64,000 nucleotides of DNA, taken from Flavobacterium ginsenosidimutans. GTDB lineage: Bacteria > Bacteroidota > Bacteroidia > Flavobacteriales > Flavobacteriaceae. The notes below the pieces were generated by a model that did not search any database, was not told where the DNA came from, and worked only from the letters and a program-made list of their open reading frames with translations. Position 1 is the stretch's first letter. Every line of letters begins with the position of its first letter. Shown here piece by piece: positions 61,004 through 64,000 of this stretch. Position numbers and translations under genes: made by a program. The stretch is from positions 62,001 through 126,000 of the forward strand of contig NZ_QJRJ01000068.1 in the NCBI RefSeq assembly GCF_003254625.1, written 5' to 3'.

Positions 61004-61204
61004 TAAACACATAGATTCATAGTTTTACTTTCAGTAAAAAAAGGCATTTTATTTAGTTAAAATGAACATAGATCTTTTAACCGTTAAACTTTGTCAAAGT
61101 TTTGAACTTTGACAAAGTTGACTTCTCGTTTACTATGTGTTAGAAACTAGTTTCTTTAATACTCTCTTTTAATTCAGAATAAAATCTATGTTTCTATGTG
61201 TTTA
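61004..61204. repeat. Nested CTATGTGTTT and GTCAAAGTT repeats
   Basis: AAACACATAGATTCATAG (61004-61021), TACTATGTGTTAG (61131-61143) and CTATGTTTCTATGTGTTT (61187-61204) enclose the third GTCAAAGTT palindrome (15-bp arms 61087-61101 and 61105-61119). They fill the 267-bp spacer between GH32 and the sucrose-phosphate synthase gene. Confidence 0.7.
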
Positions 61205-61228
61205 AATAATTCATCTTCACCGAATGAA

Positions 61229-63406
61229 TTATTTTATGACTTTATAATGTTTTAAACCTTCCAAAATTCCCTCTGAAGCTGAATTTTTAGCAACATAAAT
61301 ACTTTTAGATGTTTCGTAATCGGCAAGTTCAGAACTTCGATTTCCGACAATAATTCCTTTCACTGGCCCTCTAAACATATCAACATCATTTCCAGAATCC
61401 CCCGCAGCAATTACATTTCCTAAAGGAATCGACCATTTTCGGCATAAAAACTTAATGGCATTTCCTTTAGAAGCTCTTTTCGGAATAAAATCCAAAAACT
61501 GCCCATGGCTCGGAATAATATTGACTTTGTACCAGCCTGTTCCTAAAATTTGAATTAACTCATCATGATTGTAATGTTCTTTATCATAATAATAAGAGAT
61601 TTTAAAAGGATTTTGCGCTTCTTCTTCCTGGAGTTTAATCCATTTTATGCCTTTCAGTTTATTGACAATTTCTTCTCTTTTCCATCTTCCAGAGAGAAAC
61701 TTGGCCCAACCTTTATCCAAAATATAATCCGTTCCGTTTGTATAATAGATTTCGGTTCCGACTGAACAAATAATAAAGTCGGGTAGAGGGAATTCTTCTT
61801 CGTCAATTACTTTTTTTACGAGTGCCAAATTGCGTCCAGAAGCCATTGCAAAAGCCATTTTTTCGGTACGATTGGTTAAATGAGCTTTTAATTCTTTCAA
61901 ACCTGGATTTGCTAGTTTGGGTTCAATTAAAGTTCCGTCTATATCTGAAACCAATAAGTGATCGATTTTTCTTTTAAGTCGGCTTATATTGATATTTGGA
62001 TAATGCTGTTTTTTGATTCCAGTCGAGGAAACCGATAGATTTTCATTGATTAAATCTACATAATGATTGATGTGGCTTACCCAACTGTAATGTTTCTGAA
62101 TATTAATTGCGCCATTATTTGAGTAATATTTCCATTGATTTTCATCAGTTAAAATATTTCGTAGCGCTTTTTTGATCTGACTTTCTTCTTGCGGATTTAC
62201 CAATTCTCCGTTCTGGCAAACCGGAATAATTTCTGAAGGTCCGCCGTTTTTTGTCACCACAACTGGAAGCCCCGAACTAGCCGATTCGATAACGGTCAAG
62301 CCGAAGTTTTCATGCAAAGCTAAATTCACAAAAACGCCTCTTTTTTCTGCAGCATAACGATAAATGATAGATACTTCATTTTCGACATCATGTTTCTTCG
62401 GAATTGCCATTTTTCCGTACAAATCGTATTTATCCATCAAAAGAAGCAAATCGGTTAAAACGTTCTTTTCTGATTCGGGCATTTTAGCAATGTCTTTTCG
62501 AATACCAGCAAAAATGACCAGATTGGCCATGCTTTGGAGTTCTTTGTCTTTTCCGTAAACTTCAATTAAGGTATTCAAATTTTTATGACGGTCAGGTCGT
62601 GAAAGTGCCAGAATAATAGGTTTGTGCGGATTGGTTAAAAATTTAGAAATGCTTTCGGCAACCCAATATTTTCGTTGCGCTTCTTCCATATGTTTATCCG
62701 AATCATTTTCTTGATAATAATATGGAACAAATTTTCTGGTGTCAATTCCTGGAGAGATGGCGTGGTATTTTCCTAGTTCGAAGTTTTTGTAGGTTTTGTA
62801 GGTTTCAATTTCCTGTTCGGTAGAAGTGACAATAAATTCTGCGAGTTCTAAGGTTCTTTCTTCGGCGGCAATTCTGGCTTTAAACTTGAATTTTTTTTCA
62901 AGATCTTCTTCCGTTTCTCCGCTTTCGATTAATTTCTTCTTTTTGTAGAATCCTAAAGAATGTCCTGTGTGGGCGAAAGGAATATTTAAAACTGCTGATA
63001 ATTCGGCTGCAGCGTAACCCGCGTCAGCATAATGAGAGTGAATCCAATCTGGGAAAATGTTGTGCTGTTTAATGTGTTGCATTGCGCCGTTCACAAAAGT
63101 ATCTAGACCTTCCCAAAGCTGTTCTTTTGCTCGATACTTTTTTCCCAGAAACGGAATTCGCCTTATGTCCAATTTATCATTGATAATTTCTACAGGTACA
63201 GCGTATTCTGGCGAAAGAGCGGGATCATCTATTAATCTTGTAAAAATATGAACGTGTTCTACATCTTCATGTTGCGATAAAAATTCTGCTAATTCGTATA
63301 TGTATTTGGTCTGACCTCCGTTGTCAGCATCTCGACCGATTTCGAGACCAGAACCTTTCAAAAGTCCGTGTATATTGATAAGTGAAATTCGTAGTTTTTT
63401 CATCAT
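61229..63406 (-). CDS. Sucrose-phosphate synthase fused to a sucrose-phosphatase-like HAD domain
   Basis: 725 residues. The N-terminal GT-B/GT4 glycosyltransferase (about 1-460) starts LRISLINIHGLLKGSGLEIGRDADNGGQTKYIYELAE with GTGH-like sugar donor motifs (HENFGLTVIESASSGLPVV). It would join UDP-glucose and fructose-6-phosphate. The C-terminal domain (about 480-725) is a HAD phosphatase with LLVSDIDGTLIEP (nucleophile Asp) and AAGDSGNDVDMF, like sucrose-phosphate phosphatase. Thus both steps of sucrose synthesis are in one protein, a known bacterial fusion. GH32-like hydrolase and PfkB kinase flank it. Second Met (63403) is an equally good start. Confidence 0.93.
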   Translation of the reverse strand: MMKKLRISLINIHGLLKGSGLEIGRDADNGGQTKYIYELAEFLSQHEDVEHVHIFTRLIDDPALSPEYAVPVEIINDKLDIRRIPFLGKKYRAKEQLWEGLDTFVNGAMQHIKQHNIFPDWIHSHYADAGYAAAELSAVLNIPFAHTGHSLGFYKKKKLIESGETEEDLEKKFKFKARIAAEERTLELAEFIVTSTEQEIETYKTYKNFELGKYHAISPGIDTRKFVPYYYQENDSDKHMEEAQRKYWVAESISKFLTNPHKPIILALSRPDRHKNLNTLIEVYGKDKELQSMANLVIFAGIRKDIAKMPESEKNVLTDLLLLMDKYDLYGKMAIPKKHDVENEVSIIYRYAAEKRGVFVNLALHENFGLTVIESASSGLPVVVTKNGGPSEIIPVCQNGELVNPQEESQIKKALRNILTDENQWKYYSNNGAINIQKHYSWVSHINHYVDLINENLSVSSTGIKKQHYPNINISRLKRKIDHLLVSDIDGTLIEPKLANPGLKELKAHLTNRTEKMAFAMASGRNLALVKKVIDEEEFPLPDFIICSVGTEIYYTNGTDYILDKGWAKFLSGRWKREEIVNKLKGIKWIKLQEEEAQNPFKISYYYDKEHYNHDELIQILGTGWYKVNIIPSHGQFLDFIPKRASKGNAIKFLCRKWSIPLGNVIAAGDSGNDVDMFRGPVKGIIVGNRSSELADYETSKSIYVAKNSASEGILEGLKHYKVIK

Positions 63407-63561
63407 TCTTCATTAATAATTTTGAAATCACAAGTTACTGCGCCTATATTGATTAAGAAGAAATAATTACATTTTAAATTTACATATTTCCCATGTTTAG
63501 AAGGAAAGATGTATGTTTTAACTATAAAAAGGAAATGGTTTTAAATAAAAGCAATTTTTTC

Positions 63562-63651
63562 AATTGCCTCCAGCTTTAGCCTAAAAGTATTATTTGGCTA
63601 AAGCCTTTTTATAGCAGAAATTTTAACCTCCAGTTAAAGCTGAAGGCAATT
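63562..63651. repeat. REP-like double inverted repeat
   Basis: AATTGCCTCCAGCTTTAGC (63562-63580) is inverted with two mismatches at 63633-63651. Inside is another pair, CTTTAGCC and GGCTAAAG. It lies in the 331-bp spacer between the sucrose-phosphate synthase and PfkB genes, which has no gene. Confidence 0.75.
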
Positions 63652-63682
63652 CATAAATATTAACTTTCTATATTTTATAACG

Positions 63683-63715
63683 AAACCCGACAGGTTTTTA
63701 AAACCTGTCGGGTTT
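63683..63715. repeat. AAACCCGACAGG palindrome
   Basis: 16-bp perfect arms (63683-63698 and 63700-63715) around one base. No T tract follows on the minus strand, so it is probably a REP-type palindrome, though it could still end or stabilise the PfkB transcript. Confidence 0.75.
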
Positions 63716-63737
63716 GATTATCATATCTAAAGGAATA

Positions 63738-64000
63738 TTAATTTTTATTGATCAGATTCTCAATGTCAAATATTGAAATTTCAGGATTTCCACCTGCGGA
63801 TCCAGCGACCAAAGCTCCCGTTGCACATGCAAAATTTAAGGCTGCTTGCGGTTCTTTTCCATTTAAAAGAGAAGTAATCAATGCGCCTAAAAATGAATCT
63901 CCAGCACCAACCGTATCTTCAACTTTTACCGTATAACCTTCATTTTCATAAAGATGTTTATCCCATAAAAGCAAAGCACCATCTTTTCCTCTCGTAACAC
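63738..64000 (-). CDS. Partial PfkB-family sugar kinase (fructokinase-like), 5' part off the window
   Basis: Only the last 87 codons are inside; the frame stays open to the window edge, so the gene starts further right. It shows VTRGKDGALLL, then the PfkB signature 2 DTVGAGDSFLGALITSLL with the catalytic Asp, then NFACATGALVAGSAGG. The family phosphorylates sugars, often fructose or ribose. Next to the sucrose genes a fructokinase role is the natural reading, but it is inferred. It is upstream of the sucrose-phosphate synthase gene on the same strand. Confidence 0.9.
   Translation of the reverse strand, partial: VTRGKDGALLLWDKHLYENEGYTVKVEDTVGAGDSFLGALITSLLNGKEPQAALNFACATGALVAGSAGGNPEISIFDIENLINKN

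Overview
The window comes from a Bacteroidota genome, most likely Flavobacterium or a close relative. DNA is AT-rich. Promoters fit the Bacteroidota -7 consensus TAnnTTTG. It carries a SusC/SusD pair, a hybrid two-component regulator, SusD-free TonB receptors, and many short extragenic palindromes. No tRNA, rRNA, CRISPR array, phage gene or transposase was seen. The first and last genes run off the window.

Layout. 1-7.5 kb: end of a coiled-coil/barrel-like protein, a TPR lipoprotein, an L,D-transpeptidase-like protein, two tandem isoleucine-rich leader peptides with terminators in front of an orphan IlvN-like ACT protein, and an MscS channel. 7.5-43.9 kb: a large polysaccharide utilization locus (PUL) with GH125, GH89, SusC, SusD, GH92 x2, a small secreted protein, a phosphoesterase lipoprotein, a hybrid sensor (HTCS), myo-inositol oxygenase, GH2, an HGSNAT/NagX-like membrane acetyltransferase, a vSGLT-like symporter, GH28 x2, GH51 and GH95. 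43.9-49.5 kb: an Oar-like TonB receptor and an OmpR-type two-component system. 49.6-51.6 kb: a retropepsin-like protein and a polysaccharide deacetylase. 51.7-57.1 kb: a tightly coupled seven-gene type III polyketide operon with its own ketosynthase, dehydratase, ACP and phosphopantetheinyl transferase. 57.2-59.2 kb: a small unknown protein, a CPBP protease and a Crp/Fnr regulator. 59.4-64 kb: a sucrose locus with a GH32-like hydrolase, a fused sucrose-phosphate synthase/phosphatase and a PfkB kinase.

The most interesting system is the PUL. Three transcription starts (GH89, SusC, inositol oxygenase) share a pair of TCCAT-type boxes spaced exactly 21 bp, with the second box exactly 26 bp before the -7 element. 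This ties alpha-GlcNAc removal, glycan import and inositol oxidation into one regulon, probably controlled by the HTCS. Together with alpha-mannosidases, a phosphoesterase, a membrane glucosamine N-acetyltransferase and a sugar/inositol-type symporter, this suggests (inference) a pathway for glycans built on mannose-glucosamine-inositol, such as GPI-anchor glycans of arabinogalactan proteins or plant GIPC sphingolipid head groups. The GH2, GH51, GH95 and GH28 enzymes would remove attached plant galactan, arabinan, fucose or pectic sugars.
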